This document shows positions 22,199-33,889 of a DNA stretch of 64,000 bases, one piece after another. The notes beneath the pieces are model-generated. The model was not told where the DNA came from. It searched no databases and saw only the letters and a program-made list of their open reading frames with translations. The DNA lies in the NCBI GenBank assembly GCA_021292105.1, contig CM037874.1:58754539-58818538 (forward strand), read 5' to 3'. The DNA is from Anadara kagoshimensis (lineage: Eukaryota > Mollusca > Bivalvia > Arcoida > Arcidae). Positions within the stretch are counted from its first letter, which is position 1. The number at the start of each line of letters is the position of its first letter. The position numbers were made by a program, and so were the translations under genes.

Positions 22199-22894
22199 TT
22201 TTAGTCAGTGTTCAAGCTAACTAGACAGATAGTGCTTACCCTTCAGGAGCAACAAGTATCACTTCTCTGGTGAAATTCCTATGTTCAACTTAATTTGCCA
22301 GTTCTCAAAGTGTGGCGGGCCAGGCTCAATAGGTGGCCTGGTAGCTCAGTGGGTAGATTGTCCCGCTAAGTTTGGGAAGGTCCCAGGTTTGAGTTCTGGT
22401 TTGGCTGTAAGAAATTTCCCTTTCCTGTTACATTTGGGGGCTTGTACAACAAATTGGCCCCAGGGTGGAACCTGGTGGTTTCGATTCAAAGGAATTGAAT
22501 CGAACAAGGGAAGGGAGGAATAGGCCACACATGGAGGGAGGGGAAGTTAACAAACCGTATGACCTTGGCAAGGCCACACATGGAGGGAGGGGAAGTTAAC
22601 AAACCGTATGACCTTGGCAGAGTTTACAAGGTTTCCTTATTTTCATGAAACACAATTTCAAAAAATGGACAAAAGAAAATGACACATTAAAACTTATTAA
22701 ATGCAAACGTGCAAAATACTTGTTTTAGACTTTCTATAAAATAATCCCTTCAGAACTCAGAACATTTCAGCCATTACGGTCAATATCACAACTGCTTACC
22801 ACAAATTTATACGACAGGATAACCTACCAAAGTATCTAACATAAGAATCTCTAAACGGGTCATGTTTCTTCTGGTTTTCTGGAGTTTCAGTCAT
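19404..22894 (-). CDS. MTFP1: Mitochondrial fission process protein 1 (MTP18)
   Basis: Inner mitochondrial membrane protein that promotes DRP1-dependent mitochondrial fission in animals. Three exons, 22828-22894, 21665-21792 and 19404-19724, joined in phases 1 and 0, encode 171 residues (the human protein has 166). Diagnostic strings are RYFGYANEVGEAFRSQ in exons 1-2, and LASVAIPGLTINRICF, RKWTTTAVGLCCIPIII and PIDRLVDF in exon 3. Hydrophobic segments match the membrane spans of the family. The start is MTETPENQKK, just before the conserved DPFRDSYVRY. Introns contain a hAT-like repeat, a SINE fragment, a CA microsatellite and a second SINE, none touching splice sites. No defects seen. Confidence 0.95.
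20466..20866. repeat. hAT-like MITE with aatcggtt/aatcgatt-rich ends
   Basis: Left tagtgatgggaatcggttg, right complement of tagtgttggaccgattaatc; the interior is AT-rich. Ends of this type are common on hAT elements. No clear 8-bp duplication was found. In MTFP1 intron 2. Confidence 0.5.
21470..21545 (-). mobile_element. S1 SINE, 3' fragment only
   Basis: Carries acttatatcgagacaatgcc and the preceding gtgtttaatgtcccagt, the inverted 3' body of S1, with no tRNA head. Confidence 0.7.
22121..22197. repeat. CA dinucleotide microsatellite
   Basis: About 38 ca units with one interruption at 22151; in MTFP1 intron 1. Confidence 0.95.
22331..22622 (+). mobile_element. SINE, family S3, with 49-bp 3' duplication
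   Basis: Head ggtagctcagtgggtagatt with a B-box-like ggtttgagttctgg. The last 49 bp (ggccacacatggagggaggg up to gaccttggca) are present twice in tandem. Lies in MTFP1 intron 1 in the opposite orientation to the gene. Confidence 0.65.
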
Positions 22895-23669
22895 TTTTAT
22901 AAAATACCACTCCTTGTCATATAAACATAGACTGACACATTGTGACAACAACCCACGTGTAGTAATCTAATGACTGTTTTAAATTTGCTAGGGAAGTCGT
23001 GTTTACATCATAATAGGAAAATCGGAAACGGCATGGCTACCACTCTTTAAAATCCGGCGATATATCCGGGAAAAATCCAACTCAGGTTTTATTGAAGATG
23101 TTCATCGAGACAATCGCCTGTACAGAAGTAAATGAATAAATAAATAAATCTTATGGGGGAAGACTGTGAGATTATCACTGAGAGACGAGACGGAGTGTAT
23201 CCTAAATGACTGATAGAGGGTGATTACATAGTCATACTTCAAGTCAAAAGTACGGGCCACTGAGATTGGCGGTAAATGCTTAACCAGCGTCATGATTATT
23301 GAACTTGGGGTATAAGTATTTAGACAATTAACCCACGCAACACAAGGTGAGGCGATATATGAAACACTTGTCTGTCTGTCCGTCTGACCCACTATATACT
23401 CAGTATCGCGTCGACCGGCAATATTTCCATGTGTACCATGGTTTCGATTTTGATCAAACTTGACAAATATGTTACAAAAAGTGCAGGTCAAGAGTCAAGG
23501 TCACAAGGTGCAGGTCAAGAGTCAAGGTCACAATTTTTAAGGTGCAGGCCAAGAGTCAAGGTCACAATATTAAATCTTAACAATGTTGGGTACCGTGATT
23601 TTTTTTATCTCTCAAGATTTGTCCAGTTTTCGCTTGTTATGAACTTACGATATAACCATATACACAACA

Positions 23670-23862
23670 TAGACCTGCCGAAAGTCTAACGCTAAGCTAA
23701 CTTAAGTGCCGAATTAACAGCTCATCTTGGTTCGTTTGTCAGCTATTTTTCTGTAGTTTTTGTCCATCTGTCACTTGGCAGCTTATTGGTCGAAGCTATT
23801 TACATCAGTCCAGTAGCGGATTTAAGGTGGTGCGGGGGTTGCAACCCCCCTTTGAAAATTTA

Positions 23863-23912
<50 letters not shown>

Positions 23913-24099
23913 ATATGTTAATGTAACAACCCTTCGGCGCTGGAACCCAGCATTGATATACTAGTAATTCTCACCCCCCCCCCCACACTTTCAAAAAATC
24001 CTGGATCCGCCCCTGATCTCGGCCACATATGACACCCAAGCTTCGACCCTGGATCCTTTTCGTTAATTAGTTCAGTGTTAAACTTTCGACAAGTCTGTA
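23670..24099. repeat. MITE family R, copy 2 (hosts a nested TIR element)
   Basis: Left tagacctgccgaaagtctaa; right ttaaactttcgacaagtctg followed by TA. The nested element occupies 23811-24014. Confidence 0.7.
23811..24014. mobile_element. Short TIR element nested in MITE R copy 2
   Basis: Left cagtagcggatttaaggtgg; right complement of caggggcggatccaggattt. It shares ends with the 1.7 kb element at 7154-8868 and contains a ga microsatellite (about 23870-23910) and C/G homopolymers. No convincing flanking duplication. Confidence 0.55.
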
Positions 24100-24690
24100 C
24101 TGTATATGTCAATGTATATTTGAGAATATTTTTAACAACGTTTTAGTATTTTTCAAATGGGTTTTTCAAAAATAAATAAAAAAAATCTGGATATAAATAT
24201 TCTTAAAAAGCCCATGTATATACATGTGTCATGTGCTACTTTTGAATCTACGTGTGTACTTTTGAATACATTTTTTATATAAAAATTCAACAGTTGATTC
24301 AAAAGTAGCTAATGACACATGTTCCACATTTAACGCCATACAACATCGTAAATCAAAGTTGTGAAGTTAATTTTAAGGAAAAAGGAAACAGGGAACTTGA
24401 GCAGCTTCACAAAATGATGAAATTTTTTAGGTATCTTAATTGACAATCTAGATATCACGTGAGAGAATGCACGGTCGGGAATGAATCGATAGATGGAATC
24501 TTCAGTGGGTTTAAAACATGACGTGTACATTCTGTGACTGAATAAAACATCAGCGAATCATTGTCCCATAAAACAGCAGAGACCAGCAACGAATCATTGT
24601 ACCACGTTCTATATTTTTCAAAACATATGCTGACAAACTTGGTGCCAAAATATTTTTTCTGTTACAATCAGTTGTATTAGAAATTAAATA

Positions 24691-24869
24691 ATGGAAATTT
24701 CGCCTGATTTACAGGTGGTTAAAACATTTACGTTGATTTTGTGCGCATTAGGAATATTTTTATCAATTTACGCATACCATGTGGAAACAACTGCGGAGTC
24801 AGATAAGTTTTACCGAGCACTATGTGACATTGGGGATACCATCAGCTGTACAAAAGTATTCACTTCAAG
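24691..24869 (+). CDS. VKORC1 alternative first exon (exon 1a)
   Basis: ATG-initiated exon encoding 59 full codons of a VKOR N-terminus (signal-anchor-like span LILCALGIFLSIYAYHV; conserved ALCDIGDTISCTKVFTSR with the two loop cysteines). It ends in tcaag|gtatat in phase 2, the same phase as the 29596 exon, so it can splice to exon 2 at 30916 to give a 172-residue protein. No exon 2 or 3 of its own could be found before 29596. It is therefore either an alternative promoter/first exon of the same gene or the remnant of a tandem duplicate whose other exons were lost. Confidence 0.8.
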
Positions 24870-25502
24870 GTATATGTATATTATAATTATACCTGATCAT
24901 CTAATTGCTTTATTATTATCATCACATGTTACGTAATATACGTATGTACATGCCAGTATTTGAGTATAGGCAAACAACATTGACCTGTCTGATTAACTTT
25001 TTATTTAAATAAATTATTATAGATCACCATTTACTAGTATGTCTTGGAAACACATGTGTTTGTCATCTTAATCATGGGAAACGTACATTGTTTAGGTATT
25101 TACTGCGAATCTTAACACTACCCATGTGTTGGGTGGGTAATCATCTATAAATATTCCAAAAGAAGGGGTCAAGCGGACAGGTCAATGTCGTTTGTCTATA
25201 CACGGTACTTCTGTCTGTATTCTATCTATTACATGTATTTATGTGAGGTAAATATTATGCCACTATCTGGGCATATATTTTTTTACTAAGGTTCTCTTTG
25301 ACCTTAGCTTGCACTTTTTTAAATTTGCTATTTTTTAAACTTAATTACTACTAAATACGCAATAAGATGCAAACCAATTTCAACAATTTATTCAGATCTG
25401 AATAAGCTGGGTGTTGTCGGTTTGAACGTCCGACTCCAACTGCCTAACAGTTGGTCAGTATAAACAGCATGTAATACAAAACACAGGTACATTGAATAAC
25501 AA

Positions 25503-26882
25503 TCTAGTTCTAGTTCTAGTTCTTTATTACACTCAAAACCACCGGAGGTGGTACCTGAGGTTTATATACATAATTATACATAATATGGCGATTGATACAA
25601 TGTATAGAATATAACACAATAATATAACATTATACCATAAAGTAATAGAATATAGCACAACACTATCATATAAACTATATACATAAAGTGTGTTAGAATA
25701 CTCTACCAGAGAATTAACATAAAATAATGGTATTTGGTTGGATAATAAGCAGAGCAGTACGACGAGTGATTGGGAAATGCCCCCACCAACAAGTACAAAC
25801 TGCAGTTCTTATTATCCAAAACAATTTGTCCATTTTTTTTATTTATATATATAAATAAACCAAAATATTACCTCTTGTATTAGCTGTAGAATTTTAGACC
25901 CTCCTTAATAAATTTGCATAAGTTAATGATATCTTCCCTGTTTCCACTTTTAAATAAAGATGCTAATTTTAAAGTATTTGGTCTGGTATAGTATTTTTCT
26001 TTAATATATTTTTTCTAAGACCGTTAAAATTGTCACATTCCAACACAAAATGATATTCGTCACCAATGCAAGATTTGTCACAAAGTTTACATTTTCTTTC
26101 ATTTCTATCAATTTTTTCCCATCTTCCCTTTTCTATCGGCAGATCGGTAAACAATGATTTGTAGTTCTGAACCTTACAAAGATTAATTTAAAGTTAACAG
26201 GTAAAAAATTAAGATAATTTTCAAAACCAAATTTATCCTTATAGATTCTGTATATTATAGCTTTGTTTGACTGTTCAATTTGAGAATACCAGCTTTGGCA
26301 AAACTGGTCTTTCAGTTTTTGTTCAAAAGAATTAATTAACCATTTTTGTTGACAAAAAACCCTTGAGACTCCCATATATTGCTAAAACCAATCGAATTCA
26401 ACAATGCTTTTATTTTTCCAACCCAAGATATGTTCTTCCCCTCATTATGTCGACAAAGTAATAATCTATAACAAAAATGTGTTAACTTATTTTCTGAAAA
26501 TACTACATTATACCAAAAAGAAACCATTCTTTATATACACATGTATTTGTACATGTAATGGATACCTCCCGAGTTCACCGTATACCATATACGTTGGTGT
26601 ACTTGTTTTAAGTTTAAGGATTTTTTTACAGTATTGTATATGTATTTTTTCTACCAATTCTAATTTTTCAAAATCCCAAATTTCACAAGCATAAACTAAT
26701 ATTGGTAAAACCAATTTATCAAATAGATCCAGTTGACATTCGATTGACAATTGAGTATTTTCTAACTTTCTATACACACCGAATAGAGCTTTACATGCTT
26801 GGTCATAAAGGTTTTTCCTAGCTGTGAAAAATTTCCCATTTCTATTAAAAATATACCCAAGTAACAATAGCTGTCTACACAA
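25503..26882 (-). mobile_element. LINE B, 5'-truncated, CR1/L2-like
   Basis: Minus-strand pieces of the post-reverse-transcriptase C-terminus: LVLPILVYACEIWDFEKLEL and YCKKILKLKTSTPTYMVYGE (26508-26882), KLKDQFCQSWYSQIEQSNKA (26133-26375), and the zinc-finger-like CKLCDKSCIGDEYHFVLEC (25969-26154). At least three frame changes separate the pieces. The 3' end is a short (ctagaa)n tail at 25503-25525. Long dead; inserted between the two VKORC1 first exons. Confidence 0.8.
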
Positions 26883-27573
26883 TAATTAACATAATAGGTA
26901 AAACAACATTTCTTAAAGCTGAGACGGAAGTGTCAATAACTCATTTTCGTGTTTCTTTATCCACCGTGTCCGCTAATGGATGGCTTACTATAATCCGTCC
27001 GACAAGGTGTCACAGTCACTTAAATATTAGTGTCCTTAAATCAGATTAATAAATTCACACAACATTTTAATATTGTCGTCTAAACGATAAATTAATATTA
27101 AGAATCACTTCCCTTTTAAAATATTAAATTTGATTTTTATTCTTTAATTATTTATTAATGTTTTAATTTATATTTGAAAAGTCAAATGATGAAAAAAAGT
27201 CCAAAAGAAAGTCTGTCAATTTTGCACCATAACATAAATAAAAACCAAGACTAAACTTATAGGCTATTTAGACCGGTTTTAATGACGAAGAGGGTGTATT
27301 TATTCCCCTCCGGTAAACGGATGTTAGGGGTATATCTGAATCACCATATGTCTGTCTGTTTTAATACCGTAGCCGCTCCGTTGAAACGTCCACATCGATG
27401 GGTGGATTTTGATCAAACTTGGAACAAGTATACACCAACATGACTCAAATGTCGCACACCAAACTACATGCGTATTGAATAGATCAAAAGTTAGGGTCAT
27501 GCGGGCAAGTATTAGATTTGAACCCGTAAGCCATGTTAGGGACGTGCATGGTATTTGTCTTTCGAGTGAGACT
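26883..27573. other. Intergenic/intronic DNA with a degraded dispersed repeat
   Basis: About 27340-27560 holds the tgtctgtctgtt then ttttgatcaaacttgg type of repeat also seen near 23370-23460. No gene seen. Confidence 0.4.
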
Positions 27574-28037
27574 CCTTACCTCACCTATCCTCTTCATCCC
27601 TGGTGGGACATAAGGCCATAACTAGCTATAGTTCCCTCCACTTCCCCCTGTCCTGCGCTATGTGCTGGGCTTGTCCTAGGTTGTATCCCTGTTCTTGCAG
27701 TTCAGATAGGATGGTTCTTCTCCAGGTGGTTCGAGGTCTGCCAGGTTTTCTCTTTCCAGATGGTGTCCAACGTAGTGCTAATTTAGGAATGTGTTCTTGT
27801 GGCATCCTCAGTACATGCCCTAGCCACCTGAAACGTCTTCTTTTCAATTCCATTGCAATGGACTGGCATTTGCACTTCTTCAACAGATCTTCATTGCGAA
27901 TCTTTTGTGGCCAAAAAATTCCTTGTATTTTCCTCAGGCATTTGTTTTGAATTATTTCTAGCTTCTGCAAGTCACTCTGGATGACACGCCAACACTGACC
28001 CATACATCAACACTGGCCTCACATTACTGCTGTATAG
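27574..28037 (-). mobile_element. LINE C, 5'-truncated, with 13-bp target duplication
   Basis: Encodes the extreme C-terminus of an endonuclease-reverse transcriptase of the RTE-like kind: RRRRFRWLGHVLRMP-like string (KRRRFRWLGHVLRMPQEHIP), GKRKPGRPRTTWRRTI and IAQDRGKWREL. The frame changes once near 27995, between VLMYGS and CWRVIQSDLQ. The 13-mer ttcgagtgagact flanks it at 27561-27573 and 28038-28050, marking a single truncated insertion of 464 bp. The identical duplication suggests moderate youth. Confidence 0.85.
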
Positions 28038-28050
28038 TTCGAGTGAGACT

Positions 28051-28980
28051 ACTCTAGTTTTACTTAGTCTGTTTTCCTCGACGCGTTTTTGTCATGTGCA
28101 GATTTTTTTTTATTTTTCCTTGATTTTTTTTAAATCTACATAAGACAATTTATAACTATTGTATTGATTAAAATTTTATATAGACAAATAAAGATTTGAC
28201 TAATTATTATATACAAACTTGGTATCAATTCTATGTTATGTAGTTTCTATTACATGTACATTCCATTCAAACATGTGTTACCAGGTTTATTTTACATTTT
28301 ATATAATCCAGACCACTGAACAAATATACATGCTTGTTTGCCAGAATTTATAATCTATAAAAGCGCTCACGGTTGAAGCTCGGTAACGCTACTATGTGCA
28401 AGCAAACTGACATATTTACACAATGTCACTACCAAAGGAATAAATTGATTCTTGTTTATAGGGTTTGTAGTGTTCAAGCTAGGATTTTTTCAGGTGGGAC
28501 ATTTTCAAAAAACTATTCTTTTTATAAAACACCATAAAACATCAATATTTTTGCATTTATTTGATGTACAATATCACCCACTGATGTCTTAACAATGGGA
28601 CCATTTGACAAAATAAGGGACCAATGGCCCCTTCTAGAGTGAACACTGTGATTGCCATGTATTTTAGTCACTAGTTGACGTTAACATGACAATGTTTTCT
28701 AGTAGATTTTTTTCTCAAAATTTCAAGACAGCTATGACAGTCTCCTTGTCTATTATATAGCAGTGCAGTCACTCATAATGATTCCGATCTAGTTTTACCT
28801 CTGGGTGGCCGAAATCCTTGCACCGTAGTTTCAATTCTGTAGTAATATTCAGGCTATGCGCCTATCCTGCCACTATACAACCTTTCCACGGTGACCGTGA
28901 CAATAAGTTTGAAATGAAATAGCCATTGATTTTTCTGTTATGCTGTTTTTGTAATCTCTTTAATTAACCAGTTAACGGGC
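28051..28980. other. Intergenic, no gene seen
   Basis: AT-rich sequence with nothing recognisable apart from scattered low-complexity tracts. Confidence 0.35.
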
Positions 28981-28983
28981 GAT

Positions 28984-29270
28984 AGGAGTCACGGTGGTCG
29001 AGTGCTTATGTCACGAGCTTTAACTAGCGGCCTCAGGCAAGTTCAAACCCTAAAAGGGTCTCACCGCTGTAGGTTTGACCAACTGAGAAAACGCTTTCCA
29101 TTGTCTTAGGGTTGGCTCAGTGCCAATACAATGCACTGAGTGTCAGTGACATTGCGTGTAACATTGAGTGTAAATGTGCCACTCAACATGATAGGTGCGC
29201 ACTTGGATGACTAATTAAGCCGGTCTTACCAGCGACATTTAATATTTAGTCTGTATTAAATGACAAAACG
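28984..29270 (+). mobile_element. SINE-like, tRNA-headed (Ser/Leu-like head)
   Basis: Head gagtcacggtggtcgagtgc and a B-box-like caagttcaaacccta, followed by a non-coding body. It lies about 330 bp before VKORC1 exon 1b, so it could border the promoter. Confidence 0.5.
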
Positions 29271-29595
29271 GACTATTGGTCCAAACTCATGTACCATTTT
29301 TTAATTTATTTTTGAGATTAACAAGAATTTGTCTTGTCGCAAATAGCTTAAAAATTGCTGACCCGACGCGGCGACGAATATTATATAATAGGACAGACTT
29401 TGTGTCAGGAAATCTTACAATACGAAATTCAATTCGGAACCTGACGTGTCGATATCAGTCTGTTGATGCTTGTACACGTGTCTCTAGACTAGGCAAAACG
29501 ATAATATAGTTTGTATGTTAACAACCCTTATCAATGATACCAGGAGATATCTGAATTAATTTTATTTGTTGATGTAAGCGGCGTTGTGTTGAAAG

Positions 29596-31861
29596 ATGGC
29601 GAAGTCGGGACTGAAAACGTCTCGTTCTCACAACAGAATCAGGATTTTTATATTATTACTGTGTTTATTGGGACTGATTCTTTCATTGTACGCTTATTAT
29701 GTTGAAGTGGTTGCCGAACATAACAAATCATATAAAGCCATGTGTGATCTTAGCGCTAAAATCAGTTGTTCAAAGGTGTTCACATCACAGTAAGTACAGT
29801 AGGTTTATTATCAAGGTAAAAACGTACCTATATAAATGTACCCTACATTGGTCAAAACAATTGCCCATTAATTTATTGATTTTTCTAAAATATGATATTT
29901 GATGTTTTGGGGTTTTAGTTAAAATTTCAAATATCTTAAATTCTAAAGCTCTTTAGTATTTTAAATCACGTGTTACATAGTCCAGGATTAAACAGTGTCA
30001 ATAAAGTTTGATAAATGTGTTTATATCAACAGGCGGAAATGTCATGAGTAAAATATCAGTATAAATATATAGACGTGCATGGATTGGTATATAATGAATT
30101 GGTAATATATCATTTATACAGGTAGTGATATATTTCGCTGATTTAGTCATTGTCTTAATGATGCAAATTATATTGAATGTTACTGGAGAAGAATATAAAT
30201 TTATTTGTCAGTGAGGACAAAAATAAAATAAAATTTCTGATTAAAATTAGGTAGACCGATTAGAGTCTCGTGCTCATCGTAGGATTTTTTTTTATGAAAC
30301 CCAAAACATGCAGTTTAATTTAGACTCATTTGAAAAATAGCAAAACTGACTGACTCATTAATGGCATATTCTCCAATTAATTGCATTGTCTACACCAAGA
30401 TGCAACCGTATTGCCAAACAAACCGTTACATGCGTCAAAACAAACACTTATTCATAACGTGTATAGGCTGAGACCGCGTGTCCCGGAAGACAAAACCCGT
30501 CGTGTGTGTCTTTTACGTCGTCTGCAGTATATTATTTCGTTAGATACATTCAGTTATGTGAAAAAGTGGATGGACAAGTGACCGAAAGCCCGGACCGTCC
30601 GTATCGATTACGGCACTGAGATGTCGCTATCGAGTCCCTTTCGAGCAGTTTATTATATGTTTTAACAAATATTTTAATGTTACGTAGTTCCCATAGTATA
30701 TACTTGATAATATAAGCGCAAACCAGACAACCGATAGAAATGTCGAATTTCACCCTACAACGGCCTATCCCCGGTTCAAATGAAAACTAGTCTTTCTCTC
30801 GCAGCCGTATTCACGCCAGCATTAAACACCCGTTTAAAAAAGACAGTAAATTTTAAATTTTTAATTGTTTTTGATGAAATATTGACTAAATTTAAATTTA
30901 TTTTTCTTATTGTAGGTATGGAAGGGGATTTGGACTTTTACAATATATAGTTGGAAAAGACAGTGTTTTAAACCAACCAAATAGTGTGTTCGGTATTATG
31001 TTTTATATACTTCAAATTTGCTGTGGTGAGTATCTGGTATGATAAGTAGTTGTTGTGACTATGTTTGTTTCCACCAATTTCCTTTTATACAGTAAACTCT
31101 TTAAATACACGGTGGTCAGTTCATTTTCTTTGTTGTATACAACTGTTCCAGATCATCATCAAGGCAACCATAGAATTATGACTGAAACGGATGTTTTACC
31201 TTCTCAGCAATGTTTGTTTTTGATTATTTATTAGATTTATTATATATAAGGCTTCTTTATCTTTATTTTAAACCTTTATTGTTTGTTGTAAACATAATCG
31301 TTTGAACATTTTACTACTATGTATTTTGAAAAAATCTGCTTCTTTTGTTTCCCTTTTCTCCTTTTGTTATTCATTCTGATCCGATATCTGTTTCTTTTGT
31401 CCACTTTTCCTTTACTTTGTAGTTTAACAATATTTATTCTTGTTTCTTTTGTATGATTGATGCAGCTGGGTCATCATTGGAACATTTTACTATATTTCCA
31501 TGTATTTCAAAAACATTTCTTTTTAATTGCCCCCTTTTCCTCTTTTTTTAATCTATTTTGATGCGTTTTATATTTCTTTTGTCTTCTTTTTCTTAATATT
31601 TTAATCATATTTATTCTTGTTTCTTTTGCAGCCTTTATCTTTACCATTGATGCAGCGAAGACTCAAGTAATCACGTGTATCATGGCTAACTGCGGATCTG
31701 TGTATTTGGCCTATATCTTGTATTTCGTACTGGAGGATTTCTGTGTTGTGTGTGTGTCTACGTATGTTGTCAATGCTCTGTTGTTATTTTACGCCGTAAA
31801 GAAAAGAAGATTATTATCCACGCCTACAGTACAAGTCAATGGAGAGAAAAAGGATAGTTAA
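29596..31861 (+). CDS. VKORC1: Vitamin K epoxide reductase complex subunit 1-like
   Basis: ER-membrane enzyme that reduces vitamin K epoxide to the quinone and hydroquinone for gamma-carboxylation; it uses thioredoxin-like partners. Exons 29596-29789, 30916-31025 and 31632-31861 join in phases 2 and 1 to give 177 residues. Seen: the first membrane span (about 17-35), loop cysteines C50 and C58 in [34 protein letters not shown], and the redox centre CVVC (C139, C142) followed by STY, matching the human FCIVCITTY region including the Tyr linked to warfarin binding. The length sits between human VKORC1 (163) and VKORC1L1 (176); one invertebrate gene usually represents both. No defects seen. A second usable first exon lies at 24691-24869. 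Confidence 0.95.
31309..31631 (+). repeat. Tandem duplication covering the exon 3 splice acceptor of VKORC1
   Basis: Strings catttta(c)tactat then tgtattt(t/c)aaaa, cttttctcct and atttattcttgtttcttttg occur twice about 180 bp apart. The first copy ends in ttttgtatgattgatgcagc, resembling the true junction ttttgcag|CCTTTATC plus the exon string ATTGATGCAGC. Confidence 0.6.
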
Positions 31862-33425
31862 TGACAGCCCACCTTAACAAACATTTCAGTACAAACAAAA
31901 AAAAAGCAACACTACTGTTAATCTCTATTTTTGATGGGTTGGGTCGGGGGCTAAATATTAGTATTTATTAAGCGGGATTTACAAGAAAATGACAGCTTAT
32001 ATTTTCAATTTTGTGTTTTCGATTGTAACCAGTATCTTATTATGTTGACACAAATTAAGAACACATCCAAAATAACGAGAATATTTCAAAAGGAAAAATT
32101 ACCAATCAGGAAACGGTTTCTAATGTAAGTTTGCCTACTGTCTGTTACTCGCACTTATTTTTTTTAAATATAACTTAGTTTGTGATTTTCTTCCTAACCA
32201 GATAATGCACTGCTGTTCCACTGATAAATTTTACTCCCGATGATGCCATTGCCATTTTGATTTGGCGATTCGATCTGCAGCCATCATGTGACATTGTTAT
32301 GTGGATTTATTTCCCTACGTGATATATTACCAAGTGAATCCGATCGACAATCGCAAATAACCCCTTTGTATTCAATTTTTTTTACTCCGAGGAAAGAGTT
32401 CGGGTAAACTGACAAAGTTTTGTCATTATTGTTAAGATTGATTAAAGCCACCTTGTGATTCATTCTGTCACATCAGCATGGTGGTCCGTGCATTTTGGTA
32501 AAATAAATCTACAGCAAACGAACCTACCCAATACTTTTTAGACTCTCTAACAACTAAGCTACTCGTGATCAGCCTCTCTCTAGTCCGGTTCCCATCACTG
32601 ATGTACATGCATATTTAAGATTCTTGAAATAGATTATTGCTAATCATAATAGTGGTTTTTATACACATAATGTAGTTCCTATGGTAACAAAAATGTGTTT
32701 TGTCATAACGAGGTTTAGAATTTTCGTAGATGTTTGCAAGTTTGAATAGTTGTATAGAATGCTTGAGAGATTAAATGTCGTTAGATATAGCTCAAGTTTT
32801 AAATGTCATAATATGTTTTTCAAAAGATAAATCTATCATTTAAAGACCCATAGGATGTAAATTTACGATGTTCATTACACACTGTAACTTCATTATAATG
32901 CCCCTTCATATCCTAACCCTAGCCCTTTCAGTATTAACCAAAAATCTAAACGATATCAAAATTTCCTATAATATGGAAATGGATCCATATTAATAGAATC
33001 TATCACAACTTGTGGTGCCAGATAGGGAAATCTTAACCCGAGTTCTAATATATTTGGTCCAGAACGAGGCTGTATGTTTAAAGGGATTAGCAATAATGAT
33101 ACTTTTGGACCATTACACTCATCTATGTGTGTCTTCTATATAGCCATTTATTACATTATGATTTGATGTTGTGAAAGCCAGTCAGTGCCTATATATGTAT
33201 GTTTGTGCATGTGGAAAGCCACTTGCTGTAGCATTCTTATAAATTAGATAATTTGGCATTGAATGAAATTCAGAATATTCCATTGAAATATTTATACACA
33301 AAATGTGTATTTATTTATTCTGTAAGGACCATATTGTCATATACTAGTATTTATTTTTGAGAAAACGTTATTAAAAAGCAACCTATAGTCTTCTTGTTAT
33401 TGGTGTTATGTTCAATGTATAAAGG
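31862..33425. other. 3' UTR and intergenic DNA downstream of VKORC1
   Basis: No further coding potential seen. The 3' end of the VKORC1 transcript is not defined. Confidence 0.4.
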
Positions 33426-33840
33426 TACAGACCTGTCGAAAGTTTAACAATAAGCAGACAAATTAGTACCAAAAAGACAATTTATCTCCATCCCTATACA
33501 TGTATATACCACTGCGGTAGCTCGGTTGGTAGAATGCTAGCTCCGAAAGTGGGAGGTCGTGGGTTCGAACCTCGGCCGGGCCTGACCCAAGACTTGAAAT
33601 TGGGTAGTGACTGTTCTTACTACACCTTTGCCTATAGCTGGCGACGTCTCGATATGAGTGTAATATTCTTCACTGGGACGTTAAACACCATTACCCAACT
33701 CTATCCCTATATATCCAGAGCTTTTTAACAGCTACTAACTATCCTTTGACAACATTTCGGTCACTGACTATTCATATATCCACAAGACAACCGAGCTTCA
33801 TCTTCTGTTCGTTCGCTGTTAAACCTTTGACAGGTCTGTA
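33426..33840. repeat. MITE family R, copy 3 (hosts an S1 SINE)
   Basis: Left TACAGACCTGTCGAAAGTTT and right complement gacaggtctgta, with a SINE nested at 33509-33702. It gives the clearest ends of the family. Confidence 0.8.
33509..33702 (+). mobile_element. tRNA-derived SINE, family S1, internally shortened
   Basis: Complete head (ccactgcggtagctcggttg; B box gggttcgaacct) and 3' body (gacgtctcgatatgagtg), missing about 120 bp of the middle part that full copies carry. Confidence 0.85.
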
Positions 33841-33889
33841 CTGTAGGGGAGGGGACGATATATTGATGTCAATCTATATTGAAATCACA

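Noticed and set aside
22022-22204. Thr-His repeat ORF
   Set aside because: Translation of the CA microsatellite in MTFP1 intron 1.
27603-27950. 115-residue plus-strand ORF
   Set aside because: It is the antisense of the LINE C C-terminus.
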